From a bacterium (GTDB lineage Bacteria > Sysuimicrobiota > Sysuimicrobiia > Sysuimicrobiales > Thermofontiviventaceae): DNA of 51,597 nucleotides. The stretch is taken from positions 1 through 51,597 of the forward strand of contig JAUQQG010000021.1 of the NCBI GenBank assembly GCA_030550015.1, written 5' to 3'. Below are positions 25,261 through 32,545 of this stretch, piece by piece; the stretch's first letter is position 1; every line of letters starts with the position of its first letter. A program made the position numbers and the translations under genes. The notes under the pieces are model-generated. The model was not told the DNA's origin. It did no database searches and saw only the letters and a program-made list of their open reading frames with translations.

Positions 25261-26428
25261 GGATCTCCGTGTGCTGGATCTGTCCCGCCTTGTGGCAGGG
25301 AACATGCTGACCCTTGTCCTTGCGGATTTCGGCGCAGATGTGGTCAAAGTGGAGCAGCCCGGAGTCGGGGACCCGCTACGAACCTGGAAGACGAACAACC
25401 TGGACCTGTGGTGGAAGGTCTATGCGCGGAACAAACGGAGCATCACACTGAACCTGGCGCACCCGCAAGGACGCTCCCTCCTGTTGCAGATGGTCGACCA
25501 CTTCGATGTGCTCGTGGAGAATTTCGTCCCTGGCACGCTCGAGCGATGGGGGATCGCCCCGGATGTCTTGCTCGCCCGGAATCCACGGCTCGTCGTGGTC
25601 CGGATCTCCGGATGGGGGCAGACAGGGCCATACCGGGAGAGGCCAGGGCTTGGAACGTTGATCGAGGCCATGAGCGGGTTTGCGGCCATGACAGGATTTC
25701 CTGATCGGCCGCCGACCCTGCCGCCATTTCCCCTCGCCGATATGGTTGCAGCTCTGTGGGGCGTTGCGGCAACGGTCATCGCCGTCTCCCATGCGCGCCA
25801 GTCGGGAAACGGGCAGGTCATCGACCTCGCCATTCTTGAACCGCTTTTTGCCATCCTGGGACCTGTTGCTGCCGAGTATCGGTTGGCAGGGAAAGTGCGG
25901 GAACGGATCGGCAACCGATCGTACAATGCCGCGCCCCGAAATACCTACAAGACCGCGGACGGCCAGTGGGTGGCCATCTCTGCATCCACTCCCCATACTG
26001 CCGCCCGCCTGTTCGAGGCCCTTGGGCTGTCTGAGCTTCTTTCTGACCCTCGGTTTGCGACAAACGAGGCCCGGGTCCAGCACGCAGAAGCGCTCGACGA
26101 GATCCTCGGGGAAGCGATCGGGAGGTATACGCTCCAGGAATTGATGGAACTGTTCACACGCCACGAAGTAACTGCCGCACCGGTGTATAATGTTGCACAA
26201 CTCCTCGCAGATCCGCACGTCCAAGCGCGTGCGCTGGTGATCGAGGTAGAGGACCCCCAGTTGGGAAGAATTCCCATGCATCTCCCCCTCCCCCGTCTTA
26301 CGGGCACACCGGGTGCAATCCGTTGGCCCGGCCCTCCCCTTGGGGCCCACAACGAGGAGTTCTATCGAGGGGAACTTGGACTTACGACTGCAGAACTAGA
26401 ACGATTGAAGGCAGAAGGTGTGATTTAG
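25247..26428 (+). CDS. CaiB/BaiF-family (class III) CoA-transferase
   Basis: A 393-residue formyl-CoA-transferase-type enzyme that moves CoA from a donor to a carboxylic acid. Typical blocks are LEDLRVLDLSRLVAGNMLTL, LADFGADVVKVEQPG, NLAHPQGRSLLLQMV, VENFVPGTLERWGI, ISGWGQTGPYRERPG and PPFPLADMVAALWGV, where Asp165 matches the catalytic aspartate. The C-terminal part has RNTYKTADGQWVAISA. ATG at 25247 follows GAGGGAGGGAG by eight bases. It sits between the importer genes and two C-C lyase/dehydratase genes, so it probably activates the imported acid. In the known itaconate pathway the first enzyme is also a CaiB-type transferase. Confidence 0.94.
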   Translation: MLPLEDLRVLDLSRLVAGNMLTLVLADFGADVVKVEQPGVGDPLRTWKTNNLDLWWKVYARNKRSITLNLAHPQGRSLLLQMVDHFDVLVENFVPGTLERWGIAPDVLLARNPRLVVVRISGWGQTGPYRERPGLGTLIEAMSGFAAMTGFPDRPPTLPPFPLADMVAALWGVAATVIAVSHARQSGNGQVIDLAILEPLFAILGPVAAEYRLAGKVRERIGNRSYNAAPRNTYKTADGQWVAISASTPHTAARLFEALGLSELLSDPRFATNEARVQHAEALDEILGEAIGRYTLQELMELFTRHEVTAAPVYNVAQLLADPHVQARALVIEVEDPQLGRIPMHLPLPRLTGTPGAIRWPGPPLGAHNEEFYRGELGLTTAELERLKAEGVI

Positions 26429-26503
26429 GTAGCTCAGTGTTCAGAAGGAGACTGAGCAAAACTCCTGGGCCTCTTGCGAGGTGCCTGGAAGAGGAGGATG
26501 CCT

Positions 26504-27265
26504 ATGGAAGCGTGGAGGACGTCGATTTCTACCTATGATCGCGACCGCATCATCCTGCGGGGATACCGCGTGGAGGATCTCATGCATCGCGGGAACTTTG
26601 GGGATGTGGCATTCTTGCTTCTCCGCGGCCGCATGCCCTCCCCTGCCGAGTCCAGACTGTGGAATGCGATCCTCATCGCCTCGTCAGACCATGGACCCAC
26701 TCCCCCTTCCACCATGGCCGCGCGTGTCATCGCCAGCGGAAACCGGAAGGCGGTGGAGGCTGCTGTTGCAGGAGGCTTGCTCGCAATAGGGGATGCGCAT
26801 GGCGGGGCGGGAGAGGAAGCGATGCGGATGTTGCAGGAAGGGATCGAGTTGATCTCTCGCGAGGGGATCTCTGTGGAGGAAGCTGGAAGACAGCTCGTGC
26901 AGCGATACCGGATGGAGGGCAAGAGGATCCCAGGTGTGGGACACAGGGTGCACGAGCGAGATCCGAGAACCGTGGCCCTGTGGGCGATGGCCAAGGAGGA
27001 AGGAATTGCCGAACTTCCCATTGCCCTGATGCAAGCCATTGCCGATGCCCTCTCCGTGCAGGTCGGTCGAACGCTCCCGGTGAACGTGGACGGAGCGCTT
27101 GCGGCCGTCTTGCTGGGCCTGGAATTCCCTCCTGAAGTCGGGAAACTCGTGTTCATCCTCGGCCGGTGCGCAGGCATCGCGGCACATGTGGTGGAGGAAC
27201 TGACGCGGGAGGCGCCTATGAGGATCCACGTGCCGTTCACTTACGATGGCCCACAACCGGAATAG
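26504..27265 (+). CDS. Citrate-synthase-fold protein, citryl-CoA lyase-like (short form)
   Basis: A 253-residue protein of the citrate synthase superfamily, about 60 percent of the length of true citrate synthases. The three catalytic positions are present: His99 in AIGDAHGGAGEEAM, His147 in IPGVGHRVHERDPRT and Asp196 in LPVNVDGALAAVL. Short stand-alone forms are usually annotated citryl-CoA lyase (citryl-CoA to acetyl-CoA plus oxaloacetate), and chemically the same fold could split citramalyl-CoA. The N-terminal large-domain part is reduced. ATG at 26504 is used because GAGGAGG ends six bases before it; the ATG at 26498 abuts the site. The CoA-transferase gene upstream and PrpD-type gene downstream support a role in acid catabolism. 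Confidence 0.82.
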   Translation: MEAWRTSISTYDRDRIILRGYRVEDLMHRGNFGDVAFLLLRGRMPSPAESRLWNAILIASSDHGPTPPSTMAARVIASGNRKAVEAAVAGGLLAIGDAHGGAGEEAMRMLQEGIELISREGISVEEAGRQLVQRYRMEGKRIPGVGHRVHERDPRTVALWAMAKEEGIAELPIALMQAIADALSVQVGRTLPVNVDGALAAVLLGLEFPPEVGKLVFILGRCAGIAAHVVEELTREAPMRIHVPFTYDGPQPE

Positions 27266-27294
27266 GTTGCGAGCAAGCGCACAGGATTTCGAAG

Positions 27295-28671
27295 ATGCGT
27301 GACCCGTACCTCGAAGTGTTCGCAGCATATGCACGGAGCATCCAGTGGGAGGATCTCCCGCAGGAAACGGTTCATGAAGTGAAACGCCGTATCCTCGACT
27401 CCCTCGGAGTGGCACTGCTAGCTTTAGGAGCAGAGGCCGTTGCTGCAGCACGGAACCTTGCCTATGAAGTTGCTTCCCCACGAGGCGCGAGCATCTGGGG
27501 AACGCGAGTCAGGGCATCTCCAGACCTCGCTGCCTTTGTCAATGGGATCATGGTCCGCACGCTCGACTACAACGATACTTACCTGTCTCGGGAGCCACTC
27601 CACCCAAGCGATATGATCGCCCCCCTGATGGCAGTCGCAGAATATCGGGACTGCCCGACCACGGAGCTGGTCACCGCAATCGCGGTGGCATACGAGATTG
27701 GTGTCTCCCTGTGCGATGCCGGGAGTCTACGCAAACACGGGTGGGACCATGTCAATTATCTGGGAGTTGCGACTGCCTCCGCAGCAGGGCGTCTTTTCGG
27801 CTTAGAACCGGAGGCCTTGGAGCATGCGATCTCCCTGACAGTTGTGCCGCACGCCGCCATGCGCCAGACGCGTTCGGGGGAGCTCTCCATGTGGAAGGGA
27901 GCTGCGGCTGCCAATGCCTGTCGCAACGCCATTTTCTCCTGTCTTTTAGCGGCAAAGGGGATGAGGGGCCCATTCCAACCATTTGTGGGGGAGATGGGGT
28001 TTATCCGCCAGCTCCTCAAGGGTGAGGAGTTCGATCAGGAGGCCTTCAGGTCTCTCCAGGAACGGCGGCCGCCGCGGAGGATCCTGGACACATCCCTAAA
28101 GTATTGGCCGGTAGAATACCATGCCCAGACTGCGGTAGACGCGGCTCTTCAGGTGCGCGGAGAGATTGAAGATCCGAGTCGTATCTCCCACATCGAGATC
28201 CATACTTTCAAGGCCGCCTATGAGATCATTGCCAAAGACCCCGAGAAATGGGCGCCTCAGACACGGGAGACGGCGGATCATTCCCTGCCCTATACCGTGG
28301 TCGTTGCCCTTCTCGATGGGGAGCTCACATGGCGATCGTTCGACCCAGAGCGCTTCTCGGATCCTCTGATCCGGAAGATGCTTGCAGAGCATACCACACT
28401 GTGGGAGGACCCTGCACTCACAGCGGCTTACCCGCAGGCGGTCCCTAACCGCATTGTCGTGCGGACCAGGGATGGGTCCGAGGTCGTACGGGAGGTATGG
28501 TATCCGCGCGGCCACGTGCGCAATCCCATGACCGACGAGGAGGTCGTGGAGAAGTTCCGGAAAAACGTCAGCGGGGTGCTCCCAACAGCCAAGGCTGAGC
28601 GACTTGTAGAGTGCGTGATGGGGATCGAGCGATCTTCGATCCATGAGATTGTGGACCTCATGGTGGTTTGA
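27295..28671 (+). CDS. MmgE/PrpD family protein (2-methylcitrate dehydratase / cis-aconitate decarboxylase family)
   Basis: A 458-residue protein of the MmgE/PrpD fold, which includes 2-methylcitrate dehydratase, cis-aconitate decarboxylase (the itaconate-forming enzyme) and iminodisuccinate epimerase-like members. Marks are RRILDSLGVALLALGAEAV, FVNGIMVRTLDYNDTYLSREPLHPSD (family active-site region with D-x-ND and HPSD), GWDHVNYLGVATASAAGRLFGL, LSMWKGAAAANACRNAIFSCL and DHSLPYTVVVALLDG. ATG at 27295 lies 29 bases after the lyase stop with AGGA upstream; the operon ends here. Which of the family's reactions it performs cannot be read from sequence. Confidence 0.9.
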   Translation: MRDPYLEVFAAYARSIQWEDLPQETVHEVKRRILDSLGVALLALGAEAVAAARNLAYEVASPRGASIWGTRVRASPDLAAFVNGIMVRTLDYNDTYLSREPLHPSDMIAPLMAVAEYRDCPTTELVTAIAVAYEIGVSLCDAGSLRKHGWDHVNYLGVATASAAGRLFGLEPEALEHAISLTVVPHAAMRQTRSGELSMWKGAAAANACRNAIFSCLLAAKGMRGPFQPFVGEMGFIRQLLKGEEFDQEAFRSLQERRPPRRILDTSLKYWPVEYHAQTAVDAALQVRGEIEDPSRISHIEIHTFKAAYEIIAKDPEKWAPQTRETADHSLPYTVVVALLDGELTWRSFDPERFSDPLIRKMLAEHTTLWEDPALTAAYPQAVPNRIVVRTRDGSEVVREVWYPRGHVRNPMTDEEVVEKFRKNVSGVLPTAKAERLVECVMGIERSSIHEIVDLMVV

Positions 28672-28753
28672 GTGGAAGCTCACCCAGCAACGCCTCCGTC
28701 CGTCGGCACTCAACCGTACTCTCCTGTATTCCTGTCAAACCATCTTCTCGGTT

Positions 28754-28821
28754 CCAAGACCTTGTCTTGGGGTAGCAGCCCTGCTATACTGGTTGTAACG
28801 TTTGTATACTCTGTAAACAAA
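28754..28821 (+). promoter_or_regulatory. Promoter and operators of the toxin-antitoxin pair
   Basis: TTGTCT (28762-28767) and TATACT (28785-28790) are 17 bases apart; transcription should start near 28797. A 21-base inverted repeat, TTTGTATAC-TCT-GTAAACAAA with one mismatch (28801-28821), lies just downstream of the start point, the usual place for autorepression by a ribbon-helix-helix antitoxin. A second perfect hairpin/palindrome CCAAGAC-CTT-GTCTTGG (28754-28770) covers the -35 box. It lacks a T-run and so is not a typical terminator of the preceding operon. Confidence 0.65.
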
Positions 28822-28838
28822 AGAGACAGGTGATCGGT

Positions 28839-29252
28839 GTGTCCCGGGTCGTCAGTATGCGGTTGAAGGATGCGGAAGCGGAAAAGCTGAAGCGTCTCGC
28901 ACAGCGCCTTCGGAGATCCGTTTCTGAGACGGCCTCTCTCCTTCTCTCAGAAAAGCTGCGTGAGGAAGAGTTTCCTCTCATCGAGTTCCGCGCCTCCGGC
29001 CTCGGGAGACAACCTTATATCAAGGGTACCGGCCTGGCGGTATGGGAGGTCGCCCTCGTAGCAAAGCAGCTGGGCATGGACGCGCGAAAGGTTGCGGAAC
29101 ATCTCGGCTGGCCGGAGGAGCGCGTCCAGGCCGCCCTCAGATATGCGGAGGTCTACCCGGACGAAGTCTGGCCGCTTGTGGAAGAGGCCGAATCCACAAC
29201 TCTCCAGCAGCTCCGGCGGAAGCTTCCCTGGCTTGAAGAGGTTGCACCGTAG
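28839..29252 (+). CDS. Antitoxin: ribbon-helix-helix domain plus DUF433
   Basis: A 137-residue protein. Residues ~1-40 (MSRVVSMRLKDAEAEKLKRL, ...RRSVSETASLLLSEKLREEE) look like a CopG/Arc ribbon-helix-helix DNA-binding domain. Residues ~55-115 (IKGTGLAVWEVALVAKQLGMDARKVAEHLGWPEERV...ALRYAEVYPDEV) are a DUF433 domain, normally found in antitoxins paired with PIN-like DUF5615 toxins. GTG at 28839 is preferred, since AGGTGATC precedes it; a GTG three codons earlier is possible. It directly abuts the toxin gene. Expected to neutralise the toxin and repress the operator at 28801-28821. Confidence 0.82.
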   Translation: MSRVVSMRLKDAEAEKLKRLAQRLRRSVSETASLLLSEKLREEEFPLIEFRASGLGRQPYIKGTGLAVWEVALVAKQLGMDARKVAEHLGWPEERVQAALRYAEVYPDEVWPLVEEAESTTLQQLRRKLPWLEEVAP

Positions 29253-29615
29253 GTGAGCTACCTCCTCGACGAGCACTTCTCCCCTGCAGTGGCACATGGG
29301 TTGCGCGCGCGGGACATACAGGCAAGCACCTTGAGGGAATTTGCCGGAGGCCGATATGTGGCGGCGGACGATGCCGAGATCCTGATCGCCGCTCGCGACG
29401 CTGGCCTGGTCTTTGTTACCTTCGACGTCCACACCATCCCCGAAGTCCTGCGGTCCTTTGCAGAAGCGGGGACAGAGCACGGTGGGGTGGTGCTCGTGAG
29501 TACCCGGTCGTTCAGACAGGACGACATCGGGGGATTGATTGCCAGCCTGGAGCGTCTGCACCACAAGCTCCAACGGGAAGGAAGCCGCAACCGCGTCCTC
29601 TACCTGGTGGGTTGA
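29253..29615 (+). CDS. DUF5615 PIN-like toxin
   Basis: A 120-residue PIN-like protein (DUF5615/Mut7-C type), presumed ribonuclease toxin. The acidic metal-binding residues are visible in YLLDEHFSPAVAHGLRARDI (first Asp/Glu pair), ADDAEILIAARDAGLVFVTFDVHT (second and third acidic positions) and the segment HGGVVLVSTRSFRQDDIGGLI. It starts with GTG immediately after the antitoxin's TAG; GAAGAGG lies in the antitoxin's final codons. Such pairs are frequent in thermophiles and cyanobacteria. Size and residues look intact, so the pair may be functional. Confidence 0.82.
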   Translation: MSYLLDEHFSPAVAHGLRARDIQASTLREFAGGRYVAADDAEILIAARDAGLVFVTFDVHTIPEVLRSFAEAGTEHGGVVLVSTRSFRQDDIGGLIASLERLHHKLQREGSRNRVLYLVG

Positions 29616-29851
29616 ACAGCAACCTCTCGGTCTCAGCGCAAGCGAGAGGCTCAGGCTCTCTGCCCACCTCTCCACAGTGTCCTCCGAAAAATCGGCGCGC
29701 CGTGGAACAGGCAGAGGAGACTGTAAGCGATCCGGCAACCGGTGTCGAGAAGGCTTGACAAACGTAGTCCCTCCACATCGATGCTTTCTGCCAATTGGAT
29801 GGAGGTGCGCTAGGGGTCAACCGCCAAAGTCGCGTCTGAGCGATCTTCGAA

Positions 29852-30223
29852 TCATCGCAGCACTTCAATGCGTTGTGCCTCGATCTCGTTGTAGAACGTG
29901 TACTGCCCCACCCGCTTCATCTTGTCGAACCGGCCTACCACACGCACGCGCAGGCCATTCCGGAGGCCCTGGTGACGCCAAGCGAAAACTGCCACAGATG
30001 CTCCGCCCTCTTCCAGCCGGAAGGTCGTATAAGGGTTGCCACGAGCGGAGATGCGTTCGCGGTAGGCAGCAATGGTTCCCGTCACGCTGACGATCTGACC
30101 GTCGTATCGGTCGGGGTTCTGGACAATATCTCGGACAGTAACCGTTAGTTGGGCGAGAGCTGAGGGAAGCAGTAGGGTGACAAGGAGGAAGACAAGAAAA
30201 ACTTTCACACGAAGGGGCTTCAT
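29852..30223 (-). CDS. Secreted OB-fold protein
   Basis: A 123-residue protein with a Sec signal peptide (VKVFLVFLLVTLLLPSALA, residues ~6-24) followed by one small beta-barrel: VTVRDIVQNPDRYDGQIVSV, ARGNPYTTFRLEEGGASVAV, LRVRVVGRFDKMKRVGQYTF and NEIEAQRIEVL. The pattern matches periplasmic OB-fold (tRNA_anti-like/BOF-like) domains. Exact role is unknown; exported OB domains may bind nucleic acid or act as structural modules. It follows a small unrecognised gene by six bases on the same strand. Confidence 0.75.
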   Translation of the reverse strand: MKPLRVKVFLVFLLVTLLLPSALAQLTVTVRDIVQNPDRYDGQIVSVTGTIAAYRERISARGNPYTTFRLEEGGASVAVFAWRHQGLRNGLRVRVVGRFDKMKRVGQYTFYNEIEAQRIEVLR

Positions 30224-30229
30224 CTTCTC

Positions 30230-30502
30230 TCACCCCTTGGTCTTTTTTCGCTCTTCCGGTACAACCAGGGTGAAGCGTTCCCGGCTAGGTACTGCACCCG
30301 TATTCCTTGCCACAGGCTCATTATACAGCACCTCTCGTCGGATGCGAAGGGTACACATGCGGATTCCAGGTTCCTTCCGGTCCGAAGCAGCATAATCACA
30401 ACGATTGGTTTCCCCTTCGGTGAGCACTACTTCCCCTCCGCCCCGTACGACCTTCGTATTCTTCGAAAAGGGGTGGTTTGCTTCGCGCAAACCAAGTTTC
30501 AT
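30230..30502 (-). CDS. Small hypothetical protein
   Basis: A 90-residue open frame beginning MKLGLREANHPFSKNTKVVR and continuing with alternating polar/beta-like segments such as RMCTLRIRREVLYNEPVA and RERFTLVVPEERKKTKG. I do not recognise it. It is listed because GAAGGA lies about five bases before the ATG and the frame ends six bases before the OB-fold gene, which suggests an operon. There is no signal peptide or membrane segment. It could still be a chance frame. Confidence 0.4.
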   Translation of the reverse strand: MKLGLREANHPFSKNTKVVRGGGEVVLTEGETNRCDYAASDRKEPGIRMCTLRIRREVLYNEPVARNTGAVPSRERFTLVVPEERKKTKG

Positions 30503-30570
30503 AGCGTCCTTCGAGATTGTCGTATCTGTCACTACGTTCTACCCCCTGAGAGATGAAGGGGCAAGTCATC

Positions 30571-30634
30571 CAAGAGCTCTTGACAAGGCTAAGGTCTTGA
30601 GGTACCATATTCCACAAAATGGAATTAATTTCCA
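30571..30634 (+). promoter_or_regulatory. Promoter and IclR-type operator of the second IclR gene
   Basis: TTGACA (30580-30585) and TACCAT (30603-30608) are 17 bases apart; transcription should start near 30615. TGGAATTAATTTCCA (30620-30634) differs at one position from the E. coli IclR consensus TGGAAATNATTTCCA as I recall it. A partly overlapping inverted repeat ATTCCA-CAAAA-TGGAAT covers 30609-30625, giving three half-sites in a row across the start point and start codon. A 12-bp palindrome CAAGAGCTCTTG (30571-30582) overlaps the -35 box. Autorepression is strongly suggested. Confidence 0.7.
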
Positions 30635-31440
30635 GAAATAACAGACGCCGGGGGAATCCCCAGAATAAGGCAAAAGCAGCAGGGACTCTCGAGAAGGGTC
30701 TTGCTCTCCTCGAGTGGCTATCTCGGGGGAAAGGCGAGTTCACCCTTATGCATCTCGCAAACGCTGTGAGTCTTCCTCCTAGCACCACACATCGTATTCT
30801 TGCTGCGCTCGGCAGATTGGGTTACGTTGAGCAGGATCAAGAGACAAGGCACTATCGGTTGGGACACAAGGCAGTAGGATTCGCCGCCTCCATCCTTCAG
30901 CAAATAGACATGCTCCGGGAGGCTCGCTCTCTACTGCAGAACTTCGTATCAAAAACAGGGGAAAGTATTACATTGGCGACTTTGGAGGATAAAGAAGTCC
31001 TCGTCATTGAGAAGGTCGAAGTATTTGACCGTCCGCGGCTGTTCCTGCACATCGGGAGACGCGCACCTGTGCATTCTACAGCCCTTGGGAAAGTTCTCCT
31101 TGCAGGTCTCCCAGACCGTGAGGTTCTCAACATTCTCAGGCGTACAGGAATGCCACGCCTGACGCCAAATACCATAGTTTCCCCCAAGCAGTTCCTTCAT
31201 CACCTCCGCCGAGTCCGCCAGTTAGGATATGCCATAGACGACGAGGAGACTGTCTTAGGCGCAAGGTGCCTCGCTGTCCCGGTTTATAACCATCTTGGTC
31301 GTGTAATTGGCGCACTGAGCTCATCTGGCCCGACGAGCATATGGACTGATAGATATATGAAAACGGTTCTTAGGCCCCTTCGAAATGTAGCTCATGAATT
31401 GTCGGTTCGCCTTGGATATTCGCCGTGGGTCAATCAATAA
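30619..31440 (+). CDS. IclR-family transcriptional regulator (second)
   Basis: A 273-residue regulator: winged helix (GTLEKGLALLEWLSRGKGEF, TLMHLANAVSLPPSTTHRIL) and C-terminal effector domain (VSKTGESITLATLEDKEVLVIEKVE, RRAPVHSTALGKVLLAGLPD, VLGARCLAVPVYNHLGRVIGAL). It starts at the ATG inside the operator, only about four bases after the predicted transcript start, without a Shine-Dalgarno site, so the mRNA is probably leaderless. It precedes the polyamine-type ABC operon by 33 bases and is likely its regulator. Only about modestly similar to the first IclR protein by eye. Confidence 0.92.
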   Translation: MELISRNNRRRGNPQNKAKAAGTLEKGLALLEWLSRGKGEFTLMHLANAVSLPPSTTHRILAALGRLGYVEQDQETRHYRLGHKAVGFAASILQQIDMLREARSLLQNFVSKTGESITLATLEDKEVLVIEKVEVFDRPRLFLHIGRRAPVHSTALGKVLLAGLPDREVLNILRRTGMPRLTPNTIVSPKQFLHHLRRVRQLGYAIDDEETVLGARCLAVPVYNHLGRVIGALSSSGPTSIWTDRYMKTVLRPLRNVAHELSVRLGYSPWVNQ

Positions 31441-31473
31441 AGCGTGTGGCCTATAGAAAGGAGGGAAAAAACA

Positions 31474-32526
31474 ATGCGTGGGAAAAGACGAATGAGTTAC
31501 GTTCTGACCGTTCTGATGCTCGGCCTCTTTGTGCTCCCTGTGTTTTCCGCGCCACCAAAGGTGAAGCTCACAATGTTCATTTGGGCAGGCGCAAACCAAG
31601 GGGTAGTTCCACGGGAGGTTGTTCGACAGTATTTGCGCACCCATCCAAACGTAGAAATTGAATTCTGGGAATCTAACAATACCATTACTTATCCCAAGAT
31701 GGTAGCGGCTAAACAAGCGAATCCGAACAATCCCCTCATCCATTTTGGGTTCTTCAACATCGATGCAAGCAACCGTGGTGACGTAGACGACATGTGGCTT
31801 CCTCTCGACGAGAAGAAGATCCCGAATATGCGTTTTGTACATCCGAGTCTACGTCGTCCCGGGAATCATGGAATAGGCTATGGTATCAGCGCCATGGGTT
31901 TAATGTATAATAAGAACTTAGTGCAAGAGCCACCAAACTCCTGGAGTGCACTTTGGGATCCGAAGTGGCGAGGAAAAGTTACCTTCTTCGATAACAACTT
32001 CATCCCTCTTGTCCTGGCGGCTCGCTTAAATGGAGGGAGCGAAAAGAACATCGATCCAGGATTTAAGGTCTGGTCAGAGAATGCCAAGAACATTCGGGCC
32101 CTTGTGACGAGCAACGATCAACTTAAGAACCTTCTCGTGAGTGGAGAGGCACTCATAGCGCCTTGGTTTACGAGTATATGGAAGTTCTGGGAGCTGGAGG
32201 GAGCACCGCTTGGCTTCATCAATCCTAAAGAAGGTGTAGTCGCGTTTCCTATCTACCTCCAAATCGTGAAAGGTAGCACTCCAGAGCAGATCCGGATCGC
32301 AGAGGAGATTATCAACGAACTGCTGGCTCCCGAGAATAACGCGCGATACGCTCGCCTGACATTCGGAATTCCTTCTGTGAAAGGAGCGCAAATTGCAGAA
32401 AGTGTCCGGCAGATTCTTAACCCAAAGCTTCTGGATACTGCCATATGGCTGGATTGGGCAACGATGGCCCAAAGGGCCAGCGAGTGGCGCCAACGGTGGG
32501 AGCGCGAAGTAAAATCCAGAATGTAG
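31474..32526 (+). CDS. ABC importer solute-binding protein (spermidine/putrescine type, PotD-like)
   Basis: A 350-residue exported receptor with a Sec signal peptide (MSYVLTVLMLGLFVLPVFSA within residues 7-26). The mature protein starts PPKVKLTMFIWAGANQG and shows GIGYGISAMGLMYNKNLV, PNSWSALWDPKWRGKVTF and RIAEEIINELLAPENNARYA, patterns of the PotD/SBP_bac_8 group. The classical polyamine-binding acidic residues cannot be confirmed by eye. Strong AAAGGAGGG before ATG 31474. First gene of an operon with ATPase, deacylase and two permeases. Base composition is poorer in GC than the window's left part. Confidence 0.88.
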   Translation: MRGKRRMSYVLTVLMLGLFVLPVFSAPPKVKLTMFIWAGANQGVVPREVVRQYLRTHPNVEIEFWESNNTITYPKMVAAKQANPNNPLIHFGFFNIDASNRGDVDDMWLPLDEKKIPNMRFVHPSLRRPGNHGIGYGISAMGLMYNKNLVQEPPNSWSALWDPKWRGKVTFFDNNFIPLVLAARLNGGSEKNIDPGFKVWSENAKNIRALVTSNDQLKNLLVSGEALIAPWFTSIWKFWELEGAPLGFINPKEGVVAFPIYLQIVKGSTPEQIRIAEEIINELLAPENNARYARLTFGIPSVKGAQIAESVRQILNPKLLDTAIWLDWATMAQRASEWRQRWEREVKSRM

Positions 32527-32545
32527 AGGAGCTTCTGAGGGATTC

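Noticed and set aside
25376-26350. 324-codon open frame antisense to the CoA-transferase
   Set aside because: The sense protein has the full CaiB signature; the antisense one does not resemble a protein family.
28754-28770. Rho-independent terminator after the PrpD-type gene
   Set aside because: The 7-bp stem has no T-run and overlaps the -35 box of the toxin-antitoxin promoter; an operator is more likely.
29616-29851. Possible gene between the toxin and the OB-fold gene
   Set aside because: Frames in both directions lack starts with ribosome sites and recognisable sequence; a 7-bp inverted repeat near 29623-29650 has no T-run.
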